From: Ursus arctos
Lineage: Eukaryota > Chordata > Mammalia > Carnivora > Ursidae
Length of the DNA stretch: 64,000 bases
Direction of reading: 5' to 3'
Assembly: GCF_023065955.2 (NCBI RefSeq)
Contig: NW_026623078.1
Coordinates: forward strand, 11,232,199-11,296,198
Below, piece after piece: positions 46,752 to 57,889 of this stretch (position 1 is the first letter of the stretch; every line of letters starts with the position of its first letter). The translations under genes and the position numbers were made by a program. The notes under the pieces were generated by a model that worked only from the letters and a program-made list of their open reading frames with translations, made no database searches and was not told where the DNA came from.

Positions 46752-46771
46752 AAAAGAAAAGAAAAATCTCT

Positions 46772-47383
46772 AAAAGTCAGAAGTTCAATATTTAAAAGAT
46801 GGACAGGTTTTTAATGACAAAAAGATTTAAATATTTTCTTGTGTATGAATTATTGATACAGAATAAATTAATGGTCTTGGATTTTTAGATGCTAACATTG
46901 ATCTGCTGCATTAAATGAGTCCCTTGTTTGCCTAAGAAAGTCACAGACTTCTTTAGAGAAAATGACTTTTAATTCATATGTCAAAAATTCTCATAAATAT
47001 GCAAAAATTATCCTTATTTTTGTTGTAGTGGAAAATTTTATGCAGAGATAAATGTGTAGCACTTTCTCAATATATCCTTGCTGAATTGATTTTTCAAATG
47101 AGAGCAGTGAGTATTTACTAATTTATTAAATATTTATTTTGTATCTACTTAGTGAAAAGCACTCAACTTGCTGTGTTGGTAGAAAAATCTGCAGTAGTAT
47201 GTAGACATAATTCCATCTCCCATAAAATAGTATAAACACATACCTGACATTGACTCAAATTTGATATGAAAATTTTAATCTTACTTGTCTACACGTGACC
47301 TTGTTCTGATATTTATTTTTAGTAGGCCAATATTTCCACACAAAAGAGCCAGGTATTAAATTATATGGTATGAGATGACGATA
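46772..47383. other. Unassigned sequence
   Basis: No gene or secure repeat. 'tttattaaatatttattttg' at about 47120 could be a MIR remnant but is too weak to call. Confidence 0.4.
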
Positions 47384-47432
47384 TATTATATGATATGATG
47401 ATATGATATGATATGATATGATATGATATGAT
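47384..47432 (+). repeat. (ATATG)n pentanucleotide microsatellite
   Basis: About nine ATATG/GATAT units with an ATG interruption. The frame on the opposite strand is repeat-driven. Confidence 0.93.
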
Positions 47433-48187
47433 GAGTAATACTGCAGTGATAAAATAAACTGCAAATGACTTCCTTGATAAAAATCAGTTTCAAAACTTTA
47501 TTATAGTCATATATTGATGCAAGAATATTATTCTAGGATAAAGCAGAAAATAAATCTATTCATACTTGATAAAATTAGACCAAATGGTATATTTGTATAT
47601 CTCTTATGATAATAATGTACTTGGGACTTTTAATTTAACTGTAAAATAAGACAGAAATATGTACCTTTATTCAAAAGTAAAGAAAATAAAGAAAATTTTA
47701 TCTTATTTTCATGAAAGTAGAATCTACTTATGTTTTTAAAAAACATATAGGAAAAAAAATCCATGTTGTTCATGTCCCTTCATTCTTTGAAAGAAGCTAT
47801 ATCCTTTTGGTTGAGGAATGTAGTTACCCCTGGCTGGCCTCACAAAAAATATCACAGAAAATAAACTCGGGCAAAAACCTGCTAATGTCATCCACATGGC
47901 TCAGCATCCCAGAATAGAGAGCAAGGTGAAGATGGGCAAAGAGCAGATCTCAGACAATGAATGAGGGGAGAGATCCAGCATACTGCCACTCTCTCATAAT
48001 TCCCTTTCAAGATTTTGAGCTATTATTTTTGGGAGCAGGTCTAGATCATCTTTATCAAGGGTATGACTTCTTATTTCAGCCTTTTGGTTTCTCGTTTGGT
48101 AAGACGATATCATGATTAATTATCCGAGAGAGTGTCACCAAATAAATCTGGAAGCCTATAATAAAATCTTAACAAGTACAGACATTA
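47433..48187. other. Unassigned sequence
   Basis: No gene or repeat recognised. The 68-codon plus frame at 47711-47917 has no known motif. Confidence 0.45.
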
Positions 48188-48376
48188 AAGTGGTTAAGAG
48201 CTTAGATTTTGAACTCATACTTGGGTTCTAATCTGTTCCCGGTGTCCTTATATCTAAAGTTCCAGTACTAACCTTTACCTCATTTAAACATGTTAGGGTT
48301 AAATAAAACAAAGTATATAGAGCTTTTGGCACAAGTCCTGGCACACACTAAATGGCCGTTAATTGAAATAAGAAGG
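48188..48376 (-). repeat. MIR SINE, minus strand
   Basis: Plus strand reads 'gtggttaagagcttagattt', 'cttgggttctaatctgttcc', 'aacctttacctcatttaaac', 'tgttagggttaaataaaaca' and 'gtcctggcacacactaaatg', the complementary order of MIR. Confidence 0.85.
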
Positions 48377-49097
48377 TTATGTTACAACAGATTAAGCATA
48401 TATGGTTTACATCTCAGGTCAATATGAAACAAGTAACCTTTGTACTAACCTTGAGAAACATGAGGAAACCAGAGGGCACTAAAAAAAGAGTTAACAAAGA
48501 GATCGGTCAAGCTAAACACAGCAAATGTGTGATTTAGAATGTATATACTGGGAGCAGATGGAACTTTGAATAACTGAAATATTTTTCTAACCATGATTAA
48601 TGAATATGGTAAATACAATATCAAATGGGAAATTGATTAGAGATAATTGGGAAGGCATCTTTAATAGTCAGTAGGACTCAGTCCAAAATATAAGGGCAGC
48701 AGAAATTGATTGAGAACAGCATGAAATAGGAATCACACTTTATTTGTCTCAAAATTGCACATGCATGGAAAATGATGGCTATTGCTTGATTCTGGATCTT
48801 CTTCTTCCCAAAAAAACAAAACAGAACACTCTTAAGGTCACAACAACAAAGCCACATATAGCCACAATGTCAGGAAATAGAGAACAGTAAAATTTTCAAA
48901 TTACCTGTAAGTCAAAACAAACAAAAATTCTGATAGAGATCCAGGTTACCACCCATTGCGGTTAACACCCAGGATGCAGAAGTCTGGGAAAATGTCAGAG
49001 AATGCTAGATCAAAATCTGCTGAAGGAAAACAATGCTACAAAGAACATCATTGGGTCAACTAACAAAAAAAGAATATGTGGTAGATTAGATTTTTTA
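48377..49097. other. Unassigned sequence
   Basis: No gene or repeat recognised. Confidence 0.45.
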
Positions 49098-49140
49098 AGA
49101 AGCACATTTTCTTTTCTTCTTTTTTAAAAGATCTTATTTA

Positions 49141-49307
49141 GGGGCGCCTGGGTGGCTCAGTCCTTAAGCATCTGCCTTCAGCTCAGGGCGTGACCCCAGA
49201 GTCCTGGGATCGAGCCCCACATCAGGCTCCTCCGCTGGGAGCCTGCTTCTTCCTCTCTCCCTGCTTGTGTTCCCTGTCTCGCTGGCTGTATCTCTCTCTG
49301 TCAAAAA

Positions 49308-49350
<43 letters not shown>

Positions 49351-49382
49351 ATTCTAAAAAATCTAAAAAAAAAAGAAAAAGA
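49141..49382 (+). mobile_element. Can-SINE (inner copy), inserted in another SINE
   Basis: Starts 'ggggcgcctgggtggctcag', runs through a CT-rich region and a long TAAA-rich tail. Its target duplication 'aaaagat(c/t)ttattta' (49126-49140 and 49383-49397) is part of the outer SINE's tail-proximal sequence. Opposite orientation to its host. Confidence 0.95.
49307..49352 (+). repeat. (TAAA)n expansion of a SINE tail
   Basis: About eleven TAAA units in the tail of the inner SINE. Confidence 0.94.
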
Positions 49383-49544
49383 AAAGATTTTATTTATTTA
49401 TTTGAGAGAGAGAGTGAGAGCAGGAGAGAGGGGAGGGTCAGAGGAAGAAGCAGACTCCTTGATGAGTGGGGAACCCAATGCAGAACTCGATCCCAGGACT
49501 CCAGGATCATGACCTGAGCCGAAGGCAGACGAGAAGCACAATTT

Positions 49545-49776
49545 ATTTTCAAAGCAAGCTGAACAGAATATCTACAGAAAGGTTTTGACATTTGAGAAAA
49601 TAATAGCAATGGCAGCCCCTTGTGGTAGGGAACTGATGACTGGCTGTGGAAAGGGTCAGAGGGAAATTGACTCGTATTTTTTAAAATTTGTGTCTTGACT
49701 GTGTGTGTGTGCAGGTTATCTGATAACAAATATTTTACTTAAATAAAGTGGGAGTTCCTAAAATGCAACATGCTCA
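49545..49776. other. Unassigned, weak old-repeat signal
   Basis: 'gactggctgtggaaagggtc' followed by 'agagggaaattgactcgtat' resembles the end of some mammal-wide repeat, but I cannot name it. Confidence 0.3.
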
Positions 49777-49945
49777 ATTGCAAAGGGCATGGCTCCTGGA
49801 GTCAGACAAATCTCGTCTCTACATCTTACTCACTGGTTGACCTCAGTCACATTATTTAATTTCTTAAGTTTGTTACCTAGACCATGAGGATAATCTATGA
49901 CTGTTAGGAGTAAATGAGGGGATTGATAGAGACTTATAAAGTCTG
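49777..49945 (-). repeat. MIR SINE, minus strand
   Basis: Plus strand reads 'aaagggcatggctcctggag', 'tcagacaaatctcgtctcta', 'ttactcactggttgacctca', 'ttatttaatttcttaagttt', then 'gaggataatctatgactgtt', the MIR complement. Confidence 0.87.
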
Positions 49946-51084
49946 TTAGCTCCCCAAGTATGTCGAAAGTTGTTGTCACTCGGCCCTGGGCCTGTCACTA
50001 TCTATACTGACTGCTACAGTGACATCTATGGCATCATGGAACCTGGAGCCGTAACAATTCTATCCATTGACATTGATCACTCCATAGTAACTCTGTTCAA
50101 CAAAAGTGTACTTTAGTATACATATACTTTAGTATATATAGAGAGAGTGTATTTAGAAAGGGACACAACAAAATGGTGTCTTAGATTTTAAAGGGATTGA
50201 AAAACCTGACTGCACAGTATTAACTCATTCCTCAAGGAATATGAATGAATTGTTTAATTGCATGGTTTGGGTATAAATTTGTGACATCGATTAAATCAAT
50301 AGTAGTTATTTAACACAAAAAATGCACATGGAACCTCTCAAACTATGTGAAGACAGCCTATAATGTCTCCTAACCTATTAGTTCAGTATACTTCACTTCA
50401 GAAAGCATGGAATTTTTATTCTAGACCTCATACAGTTGCATTCAAGCATTTATGTTGAGTTACGTGAACAATACATAAAAATAATTTAAGTACTTAAGCA
50501 TCCCTTTTGTTTGATTTCCTTGAATGAAAAATATAACGTTTTAAATGTGAATTCCATGAAGAGCTTTTGCTTTTCTTTCTTGCCTATAGAGGACCTTATG
50601 ACAAACGCTCAATTATATCAAAAACTTAAAATAATAAAATGAATGTGCATTAAGAAAAAAGTTCAAAAACAAAAGATTTTCAAAGAGTGAAATGACTATT
50701 AATAAGCAACATACATATTTATTCATTGACCTACTTCTCTAGTCAAATAGATTTCCAAGATAGATAAAAATATCAAAATTGAGAATATAAGTTGCAAGAG
50801 AGAGAAAATTGAGACACTTCTTGGCAAAAAAAAGCAAAAAGGGAAGTGAGGTGCCCTAACTCTTCACCTGAGACAAGGCTACCCAGCTTCTCTTAGGGTT
50901 ACACAGGTATTTAGAATATAAGAATAGTCATGGTTGATGATAGATACATGCTTTTGCCTACTATAGTTAAATTTAAAATTGTGTATATTTGTGAATAAAG
51001 TACAAAAGCTACATATATTTATCTTCAGAATATCAGAAATATACATATTTATATTTTTATCAGAAGAGAAATAATAATTTTAAT
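49946..51084. other. Unassigned sequence
   Basis: No gene or repeat recognised. A TATA-rich patch lies at about 50115-50150. Confidence 0.45.
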
Positions 51085-51257
51085 TTTTTCTTTTAAAAAA
51101 CCATTTTATATTAGAAGTTCTAGAGTTACAGAGTTATTGCAAAGAGCGTACAGAGAATTTCCATATATCCCATCCCCTAGTTTCTTTATTATTAATATCT
51201 TACATTGGTATGGTATATTTGTCACAATTGATAAACGAATATTGGTAAATTATTGTT

Positions 51258-51452
51258 TGTTTTTTAAAGATTTTATTTATTTATTTGTCAGGGAGAGTGC
51301 ACAAGCAAGGGAAGCTGCAGGCGGAAGAAGGAGATGCAGGCTTCCCACTGAGCAAGGAGCCTGATGCAGGACTCTATCCAATTCCAGGACCCTGGGATCA
51401 TGACCTGAGCCAAAGGCAGATACTTAACCCACTGAGCCATCCAGGAGTCCCT
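51258..51452 (-). mobile_element. Can-SINE (SINEC), minus strand, inside an ancient L1
   Basis: T-rich tail, 'gtcagggagagtgcacaagc' body and head complement 'gagccatccaggagtccct'. Target duplication of 14 bp with one mismatch at 51244-51257 and 51453-51466. Confidence 0.94.
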
Positions 51453-51638
51453 GATAAATTATTGTTAATTAACATCCATACATTTTCAGGTCTCCTCAGT
51501 TTTCCAGTGATGGCCTTTTCTTGTTGCAGAATTTTATCTACATACTACATTACACTTCATAGTTATGTCTTCTTAGGCTCTTCTTGGTTTTGATAGTTTC
51601 TCAAGACTTTCTTTGCTTTTGATGATCATGACAGTTTT

Positions 51639-51690
51639 GAGGATGACTCAAATCATTCAGGTCATGAGGATGACTCAGATCATTCAGGTG
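51639..51690 (+). repeat. 27-bp tandem duplication
   Basis: 'gaggatgactca' followed by A or G and 'atcattcaggt' occurs twice in tandem (51639-51665 and 51666-51690) within the old L1 3' UTR. Confidence 0.9.
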
Positions 51691-51767
51691 AAAAGAATGC
51701 CACTGTAGGAGACCTTGATTGTCCTTGCATCTAGGTCCTCTCAGCCGACAGGTCAAGAATATATATG

Positions 51768-51770
<3 letters not shown>

Positions 51771-51800
<30 letters not shown>
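51771..51800 (+). repeat. (AC)n microsatellite
   Basis: Fifteen AC units in an old L1 3' UTR, followed by imperfect units. Confidence 0.95.
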
Positions 51801-51804
<4 letters not shown>

Positions 51805-54800
51805 CACACACTAACCTTCTTTGTCCATATTAAGATAAACACTAGTTCACACTGATATCTTTCAACTCTAGTTCATTTACATATGGATCATTCTAGCATT
51901 CTCCCACTCCAACAGTGAGAATACAGGCTCCCAGTACCTATCACCCATTTACTTACTCTATTGTTCAATTCCAGAATACATATACATATTGGTTTCAGAA
52001 GTATTAACCTATATTCCTATGGGAACAGACAACTTTACCAACCAAAATAAAATTCTTATGCACAGTTTCTTTTTCATAGTTCCTTAGTCATTTCTGGTGT
52101 ACAAGAAAGTGATTGATTCTTTGTAAATTAACCTGTACCCTCCAGTCATTTTCAAAGTTACCTGAGCCAACTACTTATTCCACCACCTCCATCAATGAGG
52201 TTGTTTCTTATATTTTTAATATTGTCATATACTTTTGTCACATTCTGTATTACATCCTATGTAATCACTAAAACTCCTAAATTCATTGTTACAATTTACA
52301 TATATTGAAGTTTACTCTTAGTGCAGTAAATTTTTATGAGTTTTGATAAATCCATCATGATATACAGCCACCATTAGAATATCATACATAATAGCTTCAC
52401 TGCCTTATAAACTGCCTTGTGCATTGCCTGGTGTTTCCCCCATGCTGAACTACTAGCAACCACTGATATTTTTTACTGTCTCTATGTTTTTCACCTTAAC
52501 AGATGATATACATTGAAATAGTGCAGTATATAATTCTTTCAGACTGGATTCTTTCATTTAACAATATACATTTATAGTTTTTATATGTTTTTCATGGTTT
52601 GATAGCTCATTTCTTTTTTTTACTGAATAATATTCCCATATATGGATATATTGCAGATTCTCTATCCATTCACCTCTTGAAGGACATATGGGTTGCTTCT
52701 GGTTTGAGCAATTATGAATAAATCTAGTAAGATTATAGAATTTTGTATGACTGAATCTTCAGGTCAATAGAGTAAATAGGAGTGCAATTATGGCATTGTA
52801 TGTTTAGACCATGATTAACTTTGTAATAGGCTGTCAAACTCCCTTCCAAAGTGGTTATGGTGATCTGAATGCACACTATTGATTAATGAAAATTTCAATT
52901 GCTCTGCACCCCACCATCATTTAGTATTATCAGTGTTTCAGATTCCAGCCATTCTAATAGGTGTGTAGTCATATATCACTGTAGTTTTAATTTGAAATCC
53001 TTGTTGATAAATGAAATTAAGCACTTCTTCATATTTTTATTTGCCATCTGTACACCTTTGAAACAATGTCTGTTCAGCTCCTTTGATCATTTTAATTGGC
53101 TTATTTATTTCTTATTGTTGAGTTTTAATAGTTTTTTGCACATTTTCGATATCAGGCTTTCAATTGATATGTGTTTTGCAAATATTTCTTTCAGTGTGTG
53201 GCTTGTCTTTTCATTTTCTTAACAGTGTCTTTTGCAGAGAAGAAATGTTTAATTTTGAAAGTCCAAATTATCAATTTTCTCTTTCTTGGATAATAATTTT
53301 GATGTATTTAAAAGCTCACCACTAAACCCATGGTAACATATTTTTCTGCTGTATACTGTATTTTCATTTAGAAATTGTATAGTCTTGTATTTTACATTTA
53401 GGTCTATGATCCATTTTGACTTAATTTTTGTGAAAGGTGTAAGATCCAGATTTTGTGTTTTTTGAATATAAACACAATTTTCTAGCACTGTTTATTTGAA
53501 AGACTGTCTTTCTCCATTAAATTGAAATCCTCTGTCAAAAATCAGTCTATGATATTTGTGTGGGTCTATTCATGGGCTCTCCCTTCTGGTTCATTGATCT
53601 ATGTGTTTATTTTTTTGCTAACACTAGACTGTTATTATTAGGATAACCTTGTAGAAGGTCTTGAAATAGGGTAGTTTGAGTCCTCCAACTTTGTTCTTCT
53701 TCTCCAGTACTTTGTTCTTCTTCTGTCTTGTATGGGCTATTCTAGGTCTTTTGCTTCTCCATTTTAAAGAATCAGTTTGTCTGGATCTATAAAATATCTT
53801 GCTTGGATGCTAATTTTGATTGTGTCAAATCTACAAGATGAATTCTGGAAAAATAGACATCTCAGTATTATTGAATCTCCAAATCATGAATATGGAACAT
53901 AATTTTATTTATTTAATTTTTTTTATTTTTATCAGTGTTTTATATTTTTCTGGTTATAGGCTTTCTACACATTTAGTTTTTATACCAAAGTATTTCATTT
54001 TTATACTATTTAAATTGTATTATATATTTAAGTTCAAATTCCTATGATTAGTTTCTTTGTGTATAGGAAAGTAATTGAATTTTCAAAATATTAACCTTGT
54101 ATGCTGCAAACTTGCTAAACTTAGTTATTAGTTTGCAGGAGTTTTCATTAAAATCTTTGGGATTTTCCAGATACTCAGTCATGTAATCTGCAAATAGAAA
54201 GGATTTATTTCTTTCTTCCTATGTTATATAATGTATTTCTTTTTCTCCTTTTAGTAGAAGTTCCAGTACCATATTGAATAAGCATGGTGCCAAAGGACAT
54301 CTTTTGTTTCCAATTTTAGGATTAAAGCATGCAGGTTTTTTGCCATGAAGTATGATGCTTGTTTTGTGTAGATGTTCTTTATCAAATTTAGGATGTTCCC
54401 CTCTATTCCTTTTTGCTAGAGTTTTTTATGATGAAAGTATTTTGTCAAATTTTCTGTCAATATTTATGATGATTTTTTTTATTTTATTGGTTCTATAGAT
54501 TATATTGATTTATTTTCTAATGTTGAACCAAATTTGCTCCCCTGAAATAAATTCAACATTTTCATGGTGTATAATATTTTTTATACATTGTTTTGTATTT
54601 TATATTTTATGCATAATTAAGATCAATTTATCAATGATCTGTTTAGGATTTGCATCTATATTCTTGAGAGATAATAATATGTCATTTTTCTTTCTTTTAA
54701 TGTTTTGTTTTATTAGTTTTGGTATTAGGATAATTCTGTACATCTAGGATGAGTTAGGAAGTTTTTCTATGCTTCTATGTTTAAGAAGATATTGTGGAGA

Positions 54801-55310
54801 ATTGGTAAAATTTCTTCCTTAATGTTTCATCCAACTTACCAGCAAACCATTTTGTTTGGTGATTTCTTTTTAGAAGGTTATTGATTCAAATACTTAAATA
54901 CACACTGGGCTATTCAGTTTATCACTATCTGCTTGCATGAGTTATGGTAGTTTTAGCATATTTCATCTGACTATCAGTTATGGTCATACAGTTGCTCATA
55001 TTTTCCCTATTAATCCATTAGTGTTGATCACTACAATTTGCTTATTTTCTCTACTTGCTTGCTTATTTGTTTTTTACTTGTTTTGCTTGGCTATAAGTGT
55101 ATCATTTTTGTTGATCTTTTCAAAACTTCATTTTTTTTTGTTGATTGGTATCATTATCCCATTTTAAATTTCATTGGTTATTAGTCAAATCTTTATTATT
55201 TCTTTTTTGTGCTTTCTTGAGATTTAAATTGCTCTTCTTTCTCTTGTTTGCAAAGTGATAGTATAGGTTATTGATCTTATTTTTTTCTTCTTTGTAAAAT
55301 ATATCTTGAA

Positions 55311-55370
55311 CATTATATCAAAAACTGATGATATACTATATGTTGGTTAATCAAATTTAAATTTAAAAAT
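55311..55370 (+). mobile_element. 60-bp L1 3'-terminal insertion
   Basis: 'gatatactatatgttggtta' and 'tcaaatttaaatttaaaaat' match the last ~60 bp of a carnivoran L1 (compare 3700-3745). The target duplication 'aaaatata(t/a)cttgaa' at 55296-55310 and 55371-55385 differs at one base. An extreme 5' truncation, opposite in orientation to its host L1. Confidence 0.85.
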
Positions 55371-55644
55371 AAAATATAACTTGAATACTATAAATTTCTC
55401 TGTAAGCACTGCTTTCTCTGTCCTCCACACATTTTGATAAAATATATTTTTATTTTCCTTTAGTTCAAAATATTTTCAAATTTCTCTGAAGAATTCTTCA
55501 TTGACCCATATGTTACTTAAAAGTAAACTGTTCATTATCCAAGCATTTGGGAATTTTCTAGACATTTCTCTGTTATTGTTTTCCAGTTCAGTTCCATTTT
55601 TGCCTGAGAACATACTTTGTATGTTTTCTATTCTCTTAAATTTT

Positions 55645-55968
55645 TCCTTTATTCTGTTAATGAGGGTATTACATTGATTGATTTTCATATGTTAAACCAT
55701 CTTGCATTTCAAGATCAAATCTCACTTGAAAAGAAAAAAATCTCACTTGATCATAAAAGGATATAATCTTTTTAAGGAGCTTTAAATTGTTTTCTAGTAT
55801 TTTGTTAGGGATTTTTGCACCAAATCTCCTAGTAATATTGGTCTCAAGTTTTCTTATCGTGTTTTTATCTGACTTTGTTATCAGGGTAACTGTCTTCATA
55901 GAATGAAGTAAGAAATACTCTCTCCTCTTCAAATTTTTGAGAGCTTAGAGAGGATTTGTGTTGATTCA
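55645..55968 (-). mobile_element. Internal L1 ORF2 fragment with target-like flanks
   Basis: About 324 bp of the RT-fingers region in minus orientation (frame 'KIPNKILENNLKLLKKI' then 'YDQV') sits inside the endonuclease part of the host L1, whose own copy of this RT region is at 54480-54850. The flanks are a 15-bp direct repeat with one mismatch, 'attct(c/a)ttaaatttt', at 55630-55644 and 55969-55983. No L1 3' UTR is present. A small internal repeat of 'aaatctcacttga' occurs at about 55717-55750. Confidence 0.65.
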
Positions 55969-57100
55969 ATTCTATTAAATTTTTAGTGGGTGTGTTTTAT
56001 GGCCCAGATTGTGGTCTATCTTGATAAATGTTCCATGCAAACTTGAGAACAATGTGTATTCTTCAGTTGTTAATGTATTCTATAAATGTCAATTAGAGCA
56101 ACTCAATTAATAGTGCTGACCAACTTATATTTTTATTGCTTTCTGCATGCCTCATTTTTCAATTACTGATGAAATATGTTAAATTCCCCAAATATAATAG
56201 TGGACTGGTCTATTATTCCTTTCAGTTATATCAGTTTTTGCCTCACATAACTTGATGTTCTATTGCTTGGTGTACATACATTTACAGTTTGTCTGTTTTC
56301 TTAGGAAATTGACCCCTTAATAATTGTATAATGCTCCTCTTTTTCCCTGGTAATTTGCCTTGCTTTGAAGTCTGTCTTGTCTGAAATTAATATAGCTATT
56401 CAAGCTTTCCTTTGGTTAGTGTTAACATGGCACATATCTCTCCACCACTTCTAAGCTATCTCTATTTTACAAGTGAATTTCTTCTTAACAACACATAGCA
56501 GATTCTTGCTGTTTTCTAAATAAATACTAATATTTGCATCTTAACTGATATATTTAGACATTTGAAATAATTATTTATATATTTGGATTACTATCAGCTA
56601 TGTTTATAACTCTCCTCTATATATGGTTAGAGGATTCCTTTTCTGCCTTCTATGCTTTTTAAAATTAAATTATAATTAATAAACAGTGTTATATTTGCTT
56701 TAGGTGTACATCATAATGATTCAAAAATTCTATATATTATTCAATGTTCACCATAATAAGTGTAGTCATCAAACAACATTATTACAATGTTCTGACTGTA
56801 TTCCCTATGTCACAATGTTGATCGCCATCACTTATTTATTTTGTAACTGGAAGTTTCTATCTTTCAATCTCCTTCATCTATTTTACCTATTCCCCCACCG
56901 ACCTCCCCTTGGGCAATCACCATTTTCTTCAATGTATTTATGAGTCTGTTTTTCCTTTTTTTTTTTTTATCTTTTTTTGTGTTGTTTCTTAAATTTTGGA
57001 CATGAGTGAAATCATATGGTATTTTTCTTCCTCTGTCTGACTTATTTCACTTAGATTTATACCCTTTATGTCTACCCATATTATTACAAATGGTCAAATA

Positions 57101-57152
57101 TCATTTTTTGATACTGAGTTATATATATCATTTTTTGATACTGAGTTATATA
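57101..57152 (+). repeat. 27-bp tandem duplication
   Basis: 'tcattttttgatactgagtt' plus 'atatata' occurs twice in tandem (57101-57127 and 57128-57152) in ORF2 of the inverted L1. Confidence 0.92.
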
Positions 57153-57889
57153 TCATTGCATATATATATATATCTCCTCTTTATCCATTCGTCTACTGAT
57201 GGACACTTGTGTGGCTTATGTATCTTTGTTATTGTAAATAATGCTTCAAAAAACATAGGGGTGCACACAGGCAAGAATACACAGTGGAAAAAGACAGTCT
57301 TTTCAATAAGTGGTGGTGAGGAAACTGGACTGTTACATGCAAAAGAATGAAACTGAATCACTTTCTCATACCATACACAAAAATAAACCCAAAATAGATT
57401 AAAGACCTAAATTAGAGACCCGAAACCATAAAGCTCTTAAAGAAAACATAGGCAGTAATTTCTTTGACATTAGCTGTAGAAACATCTTTCTAGATATGTC
57501 TCCTAAGACAAGGGTAACAAAAGCAAAAAGAAACTACTGGGACCACACCAAAGAAAAAAATATAACTTTTTTTTTTTATTATGATACGTTAGTCACCATA
57601 CAGTACATCATTAGTTTTTGATGTGGTGTTCCATGATTCATTGCTTGCATATGAAACCCAGTGTACAATTCAATACATGCCCTCCTTAATACCCTTCACC
57701 GGGCTAGCCCATTCTCCACCCCCTCCCTTCTAAAACCCTCAGTTTGTATCCCAGAGTCCATAGTCTCTCATGGTTCATTTCCCTTCTGTTTACCTCCCCC
57801 TTCATTCTTCCCTTCCTTCTCCTACGGATCTCCCTGCTATTCCTTATGTTCCATAAATGAGTGAAACCATATGATAATTGTCTTTCTCT

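Larger units (their letters stand above)
49111..49531 (-). mobile_element. Can-SINE (outer copy of a SINE-in-SINE nest)
   Basis: Its T-rich tail begins at 49111 and reaches 49140; it resumes after the inner SINE at 49383 with 'aaaagattttatttattta', GA-rich body and 'atgacctgagccgaaggcag', stopping within the head at 49531. Target duplication 'agaagcaca(t/a)ttt' at 49098-49110 and 49532-49544. The head is 5'-truncated by about 20-25 bp. Confidence 0.92.
51085..56643 (-). mobile_element. Ancient, long L1 (L1M-type), outer layer of the second nest
   Basis: From its 3' end: 3' UTR (51085 to about 52500, with a SINE and a CA repeat), ORF2 C-terminus ('ctgaataatattcccatata' near 52623), the RT catalytic region ('gtcatgtaatctgcaaatag' at about 54178), RT fingers (54480-54850) and endonuclease (55400-56450). 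Two later insertions sit inside (55311-55370 and 55645-55968). At 'tgccttctatg' (56644-56654) it is interrupted; the same target sequence recurs at 63870-63880, and it resumes to the right edge. Confidence 0.8.
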
